Of a stretch of DNA of 64,000 nt, positions 47,026 through 59,867 are shown piece after piece; the stretch's first letter is position 1; each line of letters opens with the position of its first letter. The position numbers and the translations under genes are program-made. The notes under the pieces are model-generated. The model searched no databases. It was not told the DNA's origin and was given only the letters and a program-made list of their open reading frames with translations. The stretch comes from Silene latifolia (lineage: Eukaryota > Streptophyta > Magnoliopsida > Caryophyllales > Caryophyllaceae): positions 119,250,269-119,314,268 of the forward strand of contig NC_133534.1 of NCBI RefSeq assembly GCF_048544455.1, written 5' to 3'.

Positions 47026-48299
47026 ATGATGAATCTAAGGAGTAAAAGCAAGAAGGCCGCCGAGACCACGCCCAAGCGTCGCAAGGGTGCTACTTCGTCT
47101 GTCTCACGAGAGGCAAGGGGCTAAGAGAATGTAATGATACAAGGTGTTGCACAACTTAAGTATTTCCCGGAGGTAATCTTCACCAAAAATGAACATCGCC
47201 AACGGTTCGAGGAATTACTAAGGAATATGATCCTACTTAATTCATTGCTCTTGATGCATTAGAAATACTTGGCATAAGGCATCAAACGGAGGTATTCTTC
47301 AATGGCTTGGGTCTTGAGAAGATGTTTTATGCCCATGAGGACATTTACTTGAGTATCACGCTAGAGTTTTTGTGTAGTCTCCGTGTAGTCACCAATCAGC
47401 GAAAAGATGTTGGTTTGGAGTTTCGTCTTTGCAATAGAGACCATAGGTTGACTTTAGACCAATTTGCAAGTATTTTTGGTCTTGAAGTACCAAGGAATGA
47501 CACCGATAAGCCCTCCTACTTTATTGTTAACCATCTTTGGAGGGCTATTTCTGGAAGAGAACTTCATTCCTATAAGCAATGTTATACCTTTGCAATACAA
47601 CATCCGGTGATTAGGATTACTGAGCGGTTTGTGGCCGAAACCATAAATGGAAGGGTAAAACAAGATAGGTGCACCCTTCTCGACTTGACCTTTCTAGAGT
47701 CTTACATGAATGTACAAGGGACAAGGCCCAAAAATTTCAACACACCCCTTGAGATACTTACACGGTTCAATGACTTTGCACAAGGGAACACTAATATCAA
47801 AATCTTTGTGATGGGAGGCCTAATTACAATTTTGGCCAATGAACTTTGCCCCGGGTTCAACTTTGTTGGAAGCTATGAAAAGCTCAAGGGGAGCACCTTG
47901 ATAGATGAGGATGCTATCTTCAACCACCATTGTTGGTGTAGATATAATCAGGCCGGAAGTGTAGAGTGATTCACCAAGGGTTGCACATCACTTATTCTTA
48001 GGGGGTGGAATATACCACCCACCGAGCTCCACTTGAGCCAGTATTCTCCAAGGCCAAGCTACCTCCTCCCCATTGAGATCCATGATAACCCACCACCAAG
48101 AGAAGAAGCACCTCATCGACCTCGCGAGTTGCCGGAATGGGGTGTTGCACCAGCATCTTGTGTACCCATTCCACCCTACCCAACACAACATGTACCATTC
48201 ACTCCTCAAGACTCAAGAGCTCCATCCATGAGTGAGTTGATGAAGCTCATGCAAAATTTTGATCTTGGAGTGCACAATGGGAGGGTTGATAACTACTAG
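47026..48299 (+). pseudogene. ATHILA ORF-1-like protein of E2
   Basis: The start MMNLRSKSKKAAETTPKRRK at 47026 mirrors the basic start of E1 and E3. Stops occur at 47122-47124 and 47967-47969, and a frameshift lies between about 47210 and 47250. Homology runs through YFPEVIFTKNEHRQRFEEL, then GLGLEKMFYAHEDIYLSIT and LEFLCSLRV, to a Pro-rich tail (about 48050-48299) ending at VDNY. The conserved GLEK..F and LTLEF-like motifs match E1. Function of the family is unknown. Confidence 0.8.
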
Positions 48300-50580
48300 G
48301 CCCAATACCCCCTCCTACTACAACATGGCTCAACAAGGGTACATCAACCCTAGAGGCCCTCATCCATCTTGGGCTCAACCACCTCTTGTTACCTAACTAT
48401 AGAAACCAAGGAGGGAACTTTGGCGACCAAACTGAGGGATTATTTAGCCAAGGAGGAGGCTATGACCAAGGAGGGTCTAGCAGACATGGTAACGCAATGA
48501 TGACAATGATGATGAGTAAGATGGCTCGTGGTGCTTAACTATAACACCTCCATTTGTATGATACTCTTTCCTTATTTCTCATGTAAAGTTGCATTATAAT
48601 ATATCTCATATGATTAGATTAGTTTGCATTGTAATATATCTCACATGATTCATGTAGTTAGTTGCATATAGACTTGAGTTTATGCATAGTTACTAATGAC
48701 CCAACCTCATTTCTCCTACACTAGAAATAGTGCTTAAATCGGTTTGGGGAGGTTTGATCATAGGTGACCATAGCTTAATATAGAACATGAATCATATAGT
48801 GTAGTTTAGATTCCATTAATTTGTTATATATGTCATATAGAATTGTATTTAGCTAGAGCATGCATTCATTCATTCATATCATTGCATTTGTACTTCAATT
48901 TCCATAAAACTTTAAAAATCCAAAAACATGTATTTCTTTTTCATTCCTACTCCTACATGTACATTGAGGACAATATCCAAAATAAAGTGGGGGATGGGAA
49001 TTTATATTCCAAAATACATAAAAATTAAAAATTTGCGAAAAATCCCAAAAATATGTTCTTTAATTTCATAAAAGCAAAATCCATAAAAAATTGAAAATTT
49101 CAAAAACCAAAAACATGTTCTTTAATTTAGTAGTGTAGAATTGTATATAATTGTGTTTTTGTTCTCTTCTCACATAGATAAAACACTACATTTTGAGGCA
49201 TTGGCAAGGGAATATGAAGACCGCTTGGTATGATCGTTATAATCCCTATTTCCCTTCCATTTCTTTTCATTATTTATATAAGAAGGATGTGCTTACATGT
49301 CAAGCGGGATGTGGTGTATTTTGTTGTTGCGATTTGTGTATCTATGTTAGGAGTTACATTTAGATTACATGGCATACTAGTTGATAGAAGCATATGCATT
49401 AGAGTTGTATATATGTTAGTTGCATCATGACATGTAGTTGCATGGTTATAAAATTTTGTGAAAATGCCTATTTGGGAAGCTTAACAAGTGTATGAAAGGC
49501 CCTTGTAGATAATCTTTCTCCTTGAGACTTTGTTTGTTAGAATACCCTCAAGACACCCTAGGATGTGTCATACTAGTATCTTTTGACCCATGGACTAAGG
49601 CTTAGTCAAGAGTACCTTGTGATGTGATAACTCCTTGACTACCGTTTATTCCAAGGTGACCTTTGATGCCATGCAACCGTTCTTTCACTACTATCATCAA
49701 TGTTTTGTCAACAAAACGGGAATGGGCACAAAAATCTCCAAATTGAGTTCAAGTACCAAAATCAAAATAAAAAAAGTTTGCAAATTGCATCAATGAAAAG
49801 AGGAGCAAAAATGGACTCCTATGCTTTAATAAAGGTACCCTTGTTACAAAATGGGGTTACTTTGAAAAATGTTTAAAAATGCAAAATTGAAAAATTTACC
49901 AAGTATCAAAATGTCAAACATAAAAAATGGCAAAGAAATGTTCTCAAAAGACAAATACCACAAGAAATTGGGGGGGAAAACAAATAAAAAAGCAAACTAC
50001 AAAAGTGAAACTTAAAACATCTTTATCCCTTTTATCCATTGATCTCATTTTTGTTGCATGGTGGAGAGGGGACGACCCTTCTTCTTGTCTACGCAAGAGG
50101 GGGAATTCCGTGATACTACAGTTTTTCTAACGCCATAAGGAGCCTACTCTTGACAAAAGCATTTAGCGATTAAGGATAAAAGTACCCTAGTTTGACACAA
50201 CTTGGAGGTGATTTGTTGGTATACTTTTGGACTTAGTAGCTTGGAGAAATGATATATACAATGGAGTGTATACCCTTAGATTACTTCCCTCTTAGATGAT
50301 TTCCGCAACTTAGATGAGGAAAGTGGCTATTCTTTTGTAGATGCATCCATTACTTGTTTTGTGCGCCTAATGCTTGGATGTAACGCCATTTTGGCAAGCC
50401 CCACCTTGCCATGCAAGAAGGCATCTTACATCATAGATGTCTTGTTATGAGTTGAAGGGGCGGAGTGAGACCCGCTGATTGTCTCACATCGGTTATAATA
50501 TTATTAGGATATTTTAAATAAAAGTCTAGTTCTACTCACCTCTTTACTCGGGACGAGTAAAGGTTCGGTTTGGGGATGTT
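48300..50580 (+). other. E2 3' untranslated region with polypurine tract
   Basis: About 2.3 kb of AT-rich sequence with no supported gene. The purine-rich GGTTTGGGGATG at 50567-50578 lies just before the 3' LTR and would prime plus-strand synthesis. Confidence 0.75.
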
Positions 50581-52161
50581 TGATGTGACTCTTAATTGCG
50601 CACCTTTAGTCCCCTAATTTAACCTATTTTGCATACTAATATAGGATTTCATGACCATTTTATTCGTCATTTGCTTCCTATTTTCTTTCCTATTGCATTT
50701 TATATGTCTTGTAGGAAAGAAGATAATAAGGCGGAATTCCCGTCTCTCGTGCATATGCAGTGGTTTATTGACGATCTTGGATGGACTAGTATAAAAAAGA
50801 GGTAAGAATGATGACCAAGGATGTAGGAATAAGGAGCATATAGAAGCATCATAGGCATAAAAGCAAGAAAGAGAATTCTGCAGTCCAACCCGCTCGGATC
50901 AATCTCAACCCGCTCGGGTTGATGCTTAGTACGCGCGTCTTTCACTCGGGACGAGCGGATTGTTCCACAGCAAGCTTTCTTTTCAAGCTAGGACGCGCGT
51001 ATCCTTGAGGGAGTTGCAAGCTAATCCGGGCATGTCCCTCGGGACTTGCAAAGCTCTATTCAACACTTAAGCATGTTATTTACTAATCTACCCTTGCTTA
51101 ACCTAATGGTGTACCACTATGTATACTCCATTTATAATAATCAAGAGACTAACCCCTCTTAGTAGAGGAAAAGCCTTTATTAAGAGTAGATTAGAATAGA
51201 TTAGCGCTTAATCTTTCCATAAATTGCACGTTAATCTTTCCTTAATTATTGTTCAAAAATTATTATGGCGTAATTGAAGATTATTGGGTTATTATTTGCA
51301 GAATTGACAACTCTTCATCAATCAATCAAGTTTTCTTCTATTATTCTTTCCTTTCCAATTGTTCATCTTATGTTCAGTATAATCTCTTTACTCTTTACTC
51401 TTTATTGTTTATTTCCTCACTCTTTAATCATGTTTATACTTATTGTGATGATTGACCCCATTTATAACATGACTTCCATGATAATGAGTGAGTAGTCTTC
51501 TAGCTAGGGTTAACGGGAGATTAGGGGAACAATAACATTGGGGTAGATTCATGCTTAATTTAATATGTTCTCATGAGATTGCTTACTTATTGTAGTGTCA
51601 ACCTATTAACATTTTATGTTTGATGAAATGCTATAGACTATGAAACCTTGCATTTACACATCTCTTACCTATTCACCAAGACTTGAAAGATATAAACCAA
51701 CTCGAGTCTTGCTAGACCATGCAAGAAGTGAGTAGGAGGAAACTAAGTCGAGTTGTAGGTGTTGTACAGTCTTGACCGACTCGGCCCCGGGACACAAATC
51801 TTCCTAGGGATTGTAAGATATAAACTAACTCGATTCCACTATAACAATAATTTGCTTGCAACTATGTAAACTTGTTTGTATGATCACCACTATGAATCAC
51901 CTATGAACCCATGACATCCTAGTGCTTTTAATCATTTGTTTACCTCTTTCAATTTATTAGTTGGTCTACTTTATTGCTATCATTAGTTTAGACTCATCAA
52001 CTTTAAACCCCAACAATTGTGACACTAGCATAAATTGAGATAGATAGACTTAGAACCCAAAGCACACCGTCCCGTGGATCGATCTCGACTTAACCACTAT
52101 CTAGTTGTTTGTTGAGATTATAAATGTGTTTGATAGGGCGTGTGACGACAACGTACCATCA
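50581..52161 (+). repeat. 3' LTR of E2
   Basis: 1581 bp, 22 bp longer than the 5' LTR. Part of the difference is an extra CCGCTCGGATCAATCTCAAC segment near 50890. It ends ACCATCA followed by AACAA. Confidence 0.92.
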
Positions 52162-52166
52162 AACAA

Positions 52167-52735
52167 CATAATTAAAAACATAAGACGATGAACAAAAGAA
52201 CAATTGAATAAACTAGAACTTAAATTAATAATAATCAAAGAAAGATTAGTAAGTATCGTAATTAAAAAGTGCTTAGATCCGAAACAATATTAATAAAACT
52301 AAAAAACAACAAAGAAGCTATTTTAACTATCAATTCATTAACATAATCTCCTTATAACAACCTAGATTCCCATTCACCCTAAATTATAAGATTAGCTACT
52401 CATGATAAAGGGAATAACAACAATAAGATTAATGAACAACATAATTAAAAGCATAACAAGATGAACAAAAGAACAATTGAATAAACTAGAACTAATAATC
52501 AAATAAATATTAGTAAATACCATAATTAAAGAGTGCTTAGATCCGAAACAATATTAATAAAACTAAACTAAGGGGTTTTTAAGAGAGTTCTAGGGTAAAT
52601 AAGACATTAGTTCTAATTATGACGTGAATTGGGTATTTATAATAAAGATAATGAAAGGATTCATTAACCCCTTTATTAAACTCATTTTAATTAGATCTAA
52701 ATTAACCATTGATCTAGTCTTTGTGAATCTAGTGC
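52167..52735 (-). repeat. Old LTR remnant, right part, with a ~290-bp tandem duplication
   Basis: The sequence around the E2 site (about 42980-43120 plus 52167-52310) is repeated at about 52310-52560, as shown by AAAGAAGCTATTTTAACTAT at about 42991 and again at about 52309. The target LTR already held this tandem repeat before or around the time E2 inserted. No genes. Confidence 0.7.
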
Positions 52736-53921
52736 ATGCATAACTTAAAACAAGAATGAGAAGAAAACGGTTTTCTTACAATGGTGATGAGACGGAAATT
52801 GGCACAAGTAAGGACACCTTCCTTTACTTGTTCTTAAGCTCAAAGTAATTAGATGATCCCCTTGTCTCAATAGTATGAGAACCTCCTTTCAATTGCTCCA
52901 AGACTATCCCACAATCCTACAAATAATACTAACTAGATAATAGATGTAGTTTACCTTAAATTTAATTCTAATATTATTATTAGTACTACTCTAGTAATAT
53001 GTTTACATTATTGGAATTATTGAACAAGTTTTTAGCATAAAACCATTTTTGTGAGAGAAGGAGAAATAAGAGATATTTTTCATAAGAATCAAGTGTGTAA
53101 AAAATGAACAACTTATTGTCCATTTTAACACAGCAAAACCGGCTCCATATGTGAGTTGGTGTGCATTATTCTTATTTTATTAGCATGCTCATACTTTTTG
53201 TCATACCCATGCAATAGGCTAGGAAGTAGGGTGTAAGTGTAATCATGTTGTGTATTTGCATGAAAAAGAACAACAATCATCACACTACAAGCCCCATAAA
53301 ACCGGTTTTAGCACATAAAATGGACCTCCATTTTATCTTTGTAATTTGTGCGACATGTGACATGTAGCATGTCATTAGGCATAATAATGCATATTTAAAA
53401 AATTAAATATCATTATATTAAATAAATTACAATTAACAAATTAACAAGTAATTCATAATTACATGTATATAAAATGGGTCATATTATGTCTAGTTAATAT
53501 AATCTACAATATTTTGTAGTTATAGCTAACTAATATCTTTTATCTCAAATGTTTCATTAACATTAATCAATTTTAGTAATATTACATATTAATTACAAAA
53601 TTGAATCTTATTTAATTAAATTACAATAAGATATAATATTCTCCCTTATAAATATCAATTTGTTCAATTTAAGGATTTAATCAATCTGTATCGTCATACA
53701 ATCGATTAAATTTGCAATTGAGGGAATCGTCTTTTAGGAGTGACCTTAAGAGATCAACTGATTACCACCGTTAAAACGACAATAATGTCAAACTCTAGTC
53801 AGCCAATCATTACAGATTAATGTTGACCAGTTGACTTATATAAATGAATCATCCCTTACGTATTCTTATCATGAGTTTTAATAATGTGATCGCACCATTG
53901 TTGAGGACACATACTCTAACA
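52736..53921 (-). repeat. 3' LTR of minus-strand copia element
   Basis: On the minus strand the LTR starts TGTTAGAGTATGTGTCCTCA at 53921 and is homologous to the LTR start at 14194. Its far end, near 52736, is set by similarity to the other LTR fragment (GTGCATGCAT near 52735 and TATGCATGCA near 55625). The exact edge is unsure. Confidence 0.75.
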
Positions 53922-54640
53922 ATCTCCCACTTGTTCGAGACAAGTGTGCGTCACGAATTCTCTTATCCTATTACAATCTCCCACTCAATGCAAGGTGTCT
54001 TGCAGGTCGTACTTGCATGTGATCATATCAAGAGTAGTTTCCTTGATCTGGAGAGTAACTGTCTGACCGGAATTATCTACCGTATATACTTTCCGAGCGT
54101 GGCCACGCATTTCCAGTTCACTACTCCTCTAGTGGCCTTGAGATTTCAAATAACCCTGACAAGGGGTGGACAATTCCTATCGCACTATTCCCTTTATTTA
54201 GCCACATCTCATCATGACCCAAGAGATGCCCATTTGACCTCATTTACGAAAGTCGTAGAGAATAACTTAAAGTCACTCAGAATCTATGCCAACTTTGGCG
54301 AATAGTCTTTAGTCAAAGAACTGACTCAAAAGAATACTATAGTAGCTCTTGCCACGACCAGGCTCTATGAATTACCAGAACTCTATAAGCGGTCACTGCC
54401 CGACAGAGTGTCCCATACAGTCTGCCTATGTGATCAACTAGTCATCCCTTATGACTCTATGGCACTTGAACTTGCCATCAATCGACTCACACTCTAGTCA
54501 CTTAGAGACGTCACCTCTTATAAGTGACTAGGGGCCAATACTATGTTAATCCAGTTCACATAAATAGGGTTCAACATTGTCTCGACAACCTATTTGGAAA
54601 AACAAATTATTATAAGAAAAGAGTTTTGAATAAAACTCAA
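53922..54640 (-). other. 3' untranslated region of minus-strand copia
   Basis: Inverted, diverged copy of 13500-14193. On the plus strand AATCTCCCACTTGTTC follows the LTR, the complement of its polypurine tract. No genes. Confidence 0.8.
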
Positions 54641-55141
54641 ACGATGAGTGTATTATCACATATGTAAAATTGATACAATATCAATTACTACATAATCTAT
54701 AATTCATTTAATCTTGTATATAGTTGATCATCTCAATTCAATTGAAATGTCATGACACATCATGCTAAGCCTATGAGAAGGCTTTGGTTAGTAAGTCTTA
54801 GCAACACTTTGTACTTTTCTAGCCTTACTATATACGTTTTCCCTTTATTATGTATAGTCTTTATTATAAAACATTTGAGTACGTGTATAGATTCAATCTG
54901 GACATATGCTTGTTACCCTTGGAATAACTCCCATTGATCTCACAGTGAGTAGAGATAGGACCTTCGGTTTTTGGAACGAACTACCATAGTTCCTCCAATT
55001 TACAAAACCGAATCCTAATATTAACCCTTCCTTCTTGCATATCGCATTACTGCAGGTGTACTCAATTTCTGTTGTATATATTTCATTGTTCAACTGCCTA
55101 GAACGTTTATAGCAGATATCCTCCTTAAATAATATAGCCAA
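54641..55141 (-). pseudogene. Copia RNase H remnant (minus strand)
   Basis: The minus-strand frame at 54893-55141 holds YTTEIEYTCSNAICKKEG, which corresponds to the STTEAEYIAAS motif of copia RNase H. Further downstream is a decayed LTKAFS segment near 54770, like the DPLTKP end of copia Pol. Most of Pol is missing upstream, so only its C-terminus survives, with many stops. Confidence 0.7.
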
Positions 55142-55517
55142 GATGGTTCTCTAACCATCCTTATGTGTTTAGAATATGGTTTTTGTGTAACTCCTTGCAC
55201 ACAAATCCATTAATTATTTCTACACACTTACCCTCTCTTATCTATCACTATAGATTCGGATACTAAAGATGTCTTGCACCTCTTCCTAGTCTCCCAATTA
55301 CTTCTTCACGGAAGATAGTATTGGCCCATCATTTTCAATGAATAATATGTTATCTGTATATGAGACATGGAAGACAAATTATTAGTGCTTCTTAAGTACT
55401 AATGAATAGACTATATGGCTATATAGTGACTTTCACATAAATTCGATTTATAACCTTTCGTCATACTCTAAGTATACGAATTTTAAGAATGACGATACAT
55501 CTTAGCTTAATGAATTA
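55142..55517. other. Unassigned AT-rich stretch
   Basis: No gene or repeat is recognised. It probably belongs to the deleted interior of the minus-strand copia. Confidence 0.3.
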
Positions 55518-56296
55518 ATCCCGCAGCGGAAGCAAGTGGATTCTGTCATAAATCTATATCTCAAAACTTAACATATTCATATATGTTTCAAATTAATTTA
55601 GTCATAAAATTAGTTGTTGATCTTATGCATGCAAACAAAAATAAGGATAAAGAAGAAATCATCATTCTTACATTGGATATTTCGGATTATTGGGCACAAG
55701 TGAGTTCTCCTACTCACTTGTTCTTGAGCTCTCCAAATATTGGATGAACAAGGATTCAAGTATAGAATCCCTCTCAAAGAATAATACCCAAGGTAACCTC
55801 TAAATAAATTTAATATTATTGATACTAGAACAATATTAATTTAAATAAAATTGACCAAAAAATATTATTTTGTTCTCTTAATATTCGACTAAGAAAAGGG
55901 AGAAAGAGGAATAATTTTATCTCTCTAAAACTCTATTTTAGATAGTTGAATGAATGAATAATACACTAACATTTGATGTAGTGTATAAGGTAAAAAATTA
56001 ATGGAAAAACCCATGGTTTTCTCTTGGACAAAACCGGGTAGAGGGAGGGGTTTTTTAGGGCCAATGCATGAGCAAGGTGTTCTTCACAAGAGGCACTAGG
56101 TTTGCATGGCTAGGTTTAGGAAGAATGATTATGTTTTCCACTTAATTAATCAACATAATATTTATCCTAAATCACCCCATTATTTCGGTCCAAATGAGAT
56201 AAAATGGATTCCATTTTATCTTTGTCAATTTGTCAATTTGTCACATGTTACCTGTCATGTAAAATTGTTATGTATTTTTAACATATAAAAAATCAA
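55518..56296 (-). repeat. Partial 5' LTR of minus-strand copia, interrupted by E3
   Basis: Matches 52736 to about 53395 in order, including AAAATGG..CCATTTTATCTTTG (56210 and 53330). It stops at 56296, where the E3 LTR starts. The rest may lie beyond the window. The segment starts near TTAATCCCGCAGCGGAAGCA, a common copia LTR-end phrase. Confidence 0.65.
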
Positions 56297-57588
56297 TGTA
56301 ATACCCGTCCTTTTAGGGACCCTTTGACCAGCGTTGATTGACCTTGGGAGCGGGAATAGTCTTAGAAGTAAGTGCTGAAGTCATCTTGGGGTGCGTGTTA
56401 AGAGTGGTACTCGATAGAGTAGAGGCTACTCGATCGAGTAGCTGGGTTACTCGATCGAGTAGGGGGCTACTCGATCGAGTATGTTGGGTACTCGATCGAG
56501 TACCCAGTTTTCAGCGACGGTTTTATATCGCGTTTTGTTAAATCCGCAAATCACTTCCGCCACTTTCCTCCTATCTTTCAGTCGCCCCTTTCCCTTCCTT
56601 TCACCTCAAAACCTCCATGGAAACCTTTGTGAAGATCCTTGTGCCTTAGGGAAGCGTCTCTTGAGTCGGGTAGCGGTCTTTTGCTGAGTTTCTCCCTATA
56701 GGTATGTCATAATCATCATCCGTGTCCTTGTTCTTCATAGTTAGGGTTTACTTGTTAGTAATCTAGAATTGTATTCTGGTTATAGGCGTTGCTTGATCGC
56801 TGGACATATTATCTGTCGGCATGGATTGGTTGCGATGGCTTAAAGGTAGGTTCGCCTACTCAGTCTCTGTAGATGGTCTAGTGTGTCGGTTGTGCTGATA
56901 GTATTGTGGTTGTTTGATATGGTAATTGCATCGTGACGATTGTATTGTATGTGTGGTTGTGATCGTTGTTGATGGTTCGCGAGGCGTGGCCTCGGCTGAG
57001 TGGGGTCACTTGCGGGAGTGACTTCACGCCCTAGTTTCGCCCTTCGTGGAACCCGCCACGGAAGGGGATGTGCACATTAATGGACAGGGTTATCGCTCGA
57101 GTTGATGAGCGGGGATTTGGTGGGTACAGCTGCGGTCCCCCACTGGCAGGACTGGTCCAGTGGACAGTCAGTGACAGAGATTGGCTGGACTATTGTGTTT
57201 GTGTGTATAAGTCTGCTAGCATCATATTGTGTTGATAGTAGTAGTCGCCTTGGTTGCGTCATGTCTCAGTACTGACCTTGTTTGGTTGTTTGTTTGTTAT
57301 GTGTCTGCCGTGATCCCTTATGGTGAGCAGTCGGTCTTAGCAGGTGTTGATGTTGGTGATAGGTGAAGTCCGGGCGGGGATGAGTCTTCACGAGATTTGA
57401 TAGTCGTAGCAAGTAGTCTCAGAGTTGTATCTTTTATATAGCTTGTTGGTTTAAATTACTTGTAATACAATATTATAGTTCTTTCATTGACGTTTGATTA
57501 TTACTTTCCTCGGGTAACCGAGATGGTAACACCCTTATATGCTAAGGAAGGCCTAGTTAAGGCTCCTTTGAATATGGGGGTGTTACCA
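56297..57588 (+). repeat. 5' LTR of E3
   Basis: About 1.29 kb, beginning TGTAATACCCGTCC and ending near GGTGTTACCA before the primer site. A palindrome cluster lies at 56408-56505. Related to the solo LTR at 17845-19233. No LTR-encoded gene. Confidence 0.82.
56408..56505. repeat. Five TACTCGATCGAGTA palindromes in E3 LTR
   Basis: Four perfect 14-bp palindromes and one imperfect (TACTCGATAGAGTA), spaced 6-10 bp apart. They are followed by TTTTATATCGCG and a pyrimidine-rich stretch that could mark a transcription start, so a promoter role is plausible. Confidence 0.85.
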
Positions 57589-57590
57589 AG

Positions 57591-57602
57591 TGGTATCAGA
57601 GC
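57591..57602 (+). other. Primer-binding site of E3, tRNA-Met type
   Basis: TGGTATCAGAGC, two bases after the LTR end. Confidence 0.92.
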
Positions 57603-58555
57603 GACGATTTTGGAACCTGTAACAAATGAACATAATGAACGTAGAGAGTCTAATAAAATGAACCTGGTGTATGTGTAATGGGAGCCCCAGCTGATGCTAG
57701 ATTTTGGGTGAGTAGGCGCCCTCATTCCAAAATCTTGGCCCCATGACACTTAAGCCAGTCACATGGGATGGGAATGTGGAGTCCGTGTGTCTATGTGTGC
57801 TATGTATGTTAATTGTGCCGGAGCTACCTCCGGTTAAGTCTTTGTTAGAATTAATAGGGGTGTGTTAGTGATATATCAGGCCGTGTATGGTAATTGTTGA
57901 TGAGATTATTGAGTTCTTTGAATGATTAGTGAGCTTATATGATAGCTATGAGATATGTGACGAAATTATACGTCATGGAGATGCGTGAAAATGTGAAATC
58001 GAATGTTGTAACATGAATAGTGAACACGTAGGTGTTTGCCATAAATTAATGATGACGGAAGTTGTAAGTGAGTGTATAGATCCTACCGCGATGACTACAA
58101 TGATAATTATAGTATAGATGAGTAATAATCCGAATCACGGCATATGGTAATGTGTATATACTTTGCTAATTAGTTGAAATTTTTCCGCTGCGTAATATTT
58201 GATTTATGCAAAATAGATTGCTTAGGATAGAATGTAAGACATGATTGAATAAGTGGTTTGCAAAGTATATAATTATGTGATAAGTGAAAGGAAGAATTAA
58301 TGTTAATTATACGTTTCAATTTGAAGTAAACACGAGTTTAGTAATAACATGTAAAGTAAGTTTGAGTGTATTGTGATATCGGGGTTATGTTTAGGAATGA
58401 TTCGAGTTGGGCAATTGGTGTGGCGTGATGTAATGCATGCTTTACTAGTTGAGACGGTGCGTAGTAATGGTAATGCGTGAGCAAGTACGATAATTAGTGT
58501 CGAATTCCGAACTTAGTTTGGACTCGACACGTGGTGTTGTTTTGCAGGTATTCTC
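57603..58555 (+). other. E3 untranslated leader
   Basis: No gag or other gene. The first 150 bases resemble the leader of the gag-only element. Confidence 0.6.
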
Positions 58556-59867
58556 GACTTACTCCGTACTTTTGACCGAGTACTTAACTATGCTTGACCG
58601 AGTGCGGGTGTTACTAGACCGAGTAGACCTCACTCGATCCATTAGGAAGCCATGATATTGGGATGTGGGAAAATTTCCGCAGATACTCGATGATTTAGCT
58701 CCTACTCGATCGAGTAGGGTGGTACTCGATCGAGTACCCCAGTCACTTGATCGAGTAGGTTACTGTACAGCGAATCCTACGGGTTTTCTAGAACCCCTAA
58801 TCTTTCTATTTCTTCTTCTTCTTTCCCTATATTTCGAAACACCCAAACTCCTTCAACCCTTATTTCCTCTCAAATCCTCTCATATTCTTGAGTTAAGTGG
58901 TGATTCTTGGGTTAATTTCTTTGCTTAATTTCGTTTCTTTACTTTGCTACTCAATCAAGGTATGCTATTTTTCCTAATGTACATGGTTTATTGATTGGAA
59001 TGTGCTAGTAAAATGAAACAATCTGAAAATTTTCGATTATTATGACCAACTTGGTGCTTTTAATTGTTGAAATATGATTCACATGCCTTCTTTTCATGCT
59101 TGTTGGTGATTAATTGCTGTAAATTAGATTAGAAATTGCTAAATTTGAAATCGAAATTTCTAGGGTTCCCAAAATTGAAATTGGTTTTTGGTTGTTTTAC
59201 AATGGTTAGATGGTAGAATTGAGCCTTAAGTATTGTTTATATCATGTTGAAGGATAGATTTTGATGATTTTACCCTTAGAAAATTGCCTTAAAACTCCGT
59301 CTTAAAGTGCCTCAAATGGAAATTCGTGATTTATAATTGAAAAATTGATGTTGTAATTGACAGTATAAGCATGAGTTGAACTTCAATATGAAAGTAGAAA
59401 CAATAATTGATGAAAATAAGCCAAGATTATCACAGCTGTAAAGACCGTCTGAAAATTTTAGTTGAGTTGTTGTTCATAATAGTGAAGGGTGATAATGATA
59501 TGTTCTAAGCTATTCTTGTCCATGAACTAGTAAGGATGATTCACATGTGATTAGAAGTGTGTTGGGAGAACATTTAGAAGCATGCTAGGATATTCAAATT
59601 TGTTGTACATATGTAATCACCATGATAATTTCTTTCACAACTATGGCTTATGAGTAGTAATAACCTGCGCTTACATGTCAAATTTTGGAAACTGCTGGTG
59701 AATGTGTGTACTTAGTTTCATGTTCAAAGCTAACAGGCGTAAATTATGTGCTCCACATGTGAAAGTAGTCGATAAATTGGTATGCCTAGCTGAGTATATC
59801 GAATTCGAATTACATGAAATAAATGCTTGAATGTTTATGCAAGTTGTTAAACCTATGCCTAAAGAAG
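58556..59867 (+). promoter_or_regulatory. E3 internal motif cluster and leader upstream of ORF
   Basis: Between 58556 and 58760 lie about eight CTCGAT/GACCGAGT motifs, including two perfect TACTCGATCGAGTA. A pyrimidine-rich run (about 58795-58830) follows. This layout repeats that of the LTR promoter region, so an internal promoter for the ORF is possible. About 1.1 kb of AT-rich leader with no gene separates the cluster from the ATG at 59868. Confidence 0.4.

Larger units (their letters stand above)
43121..52161 (+). mobile_element. E2: Athila-like LTR element without polymerase genes
   Basis: LTRs at 43121-44679 and 50581-52161, a tRNA-Asp-like primer site, three protein regions and a polypurine tract. 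The protein regions are a C-terminal gag tail, an acidic protein, and an ATHILA ORF-1-like gene. Capsid, protease, polymerase and integrase are absent. The perfect 5-bp duplication shows it moved as this shortened form. It parallels E1 in layout but is further reduced. Confidence 0.9.

Noticed and set aside
48843..50130. Small frames in E2's 3' region
   Set aside because: No conserved domain, AT-rich, and located where Athila elements have an untranslated region.
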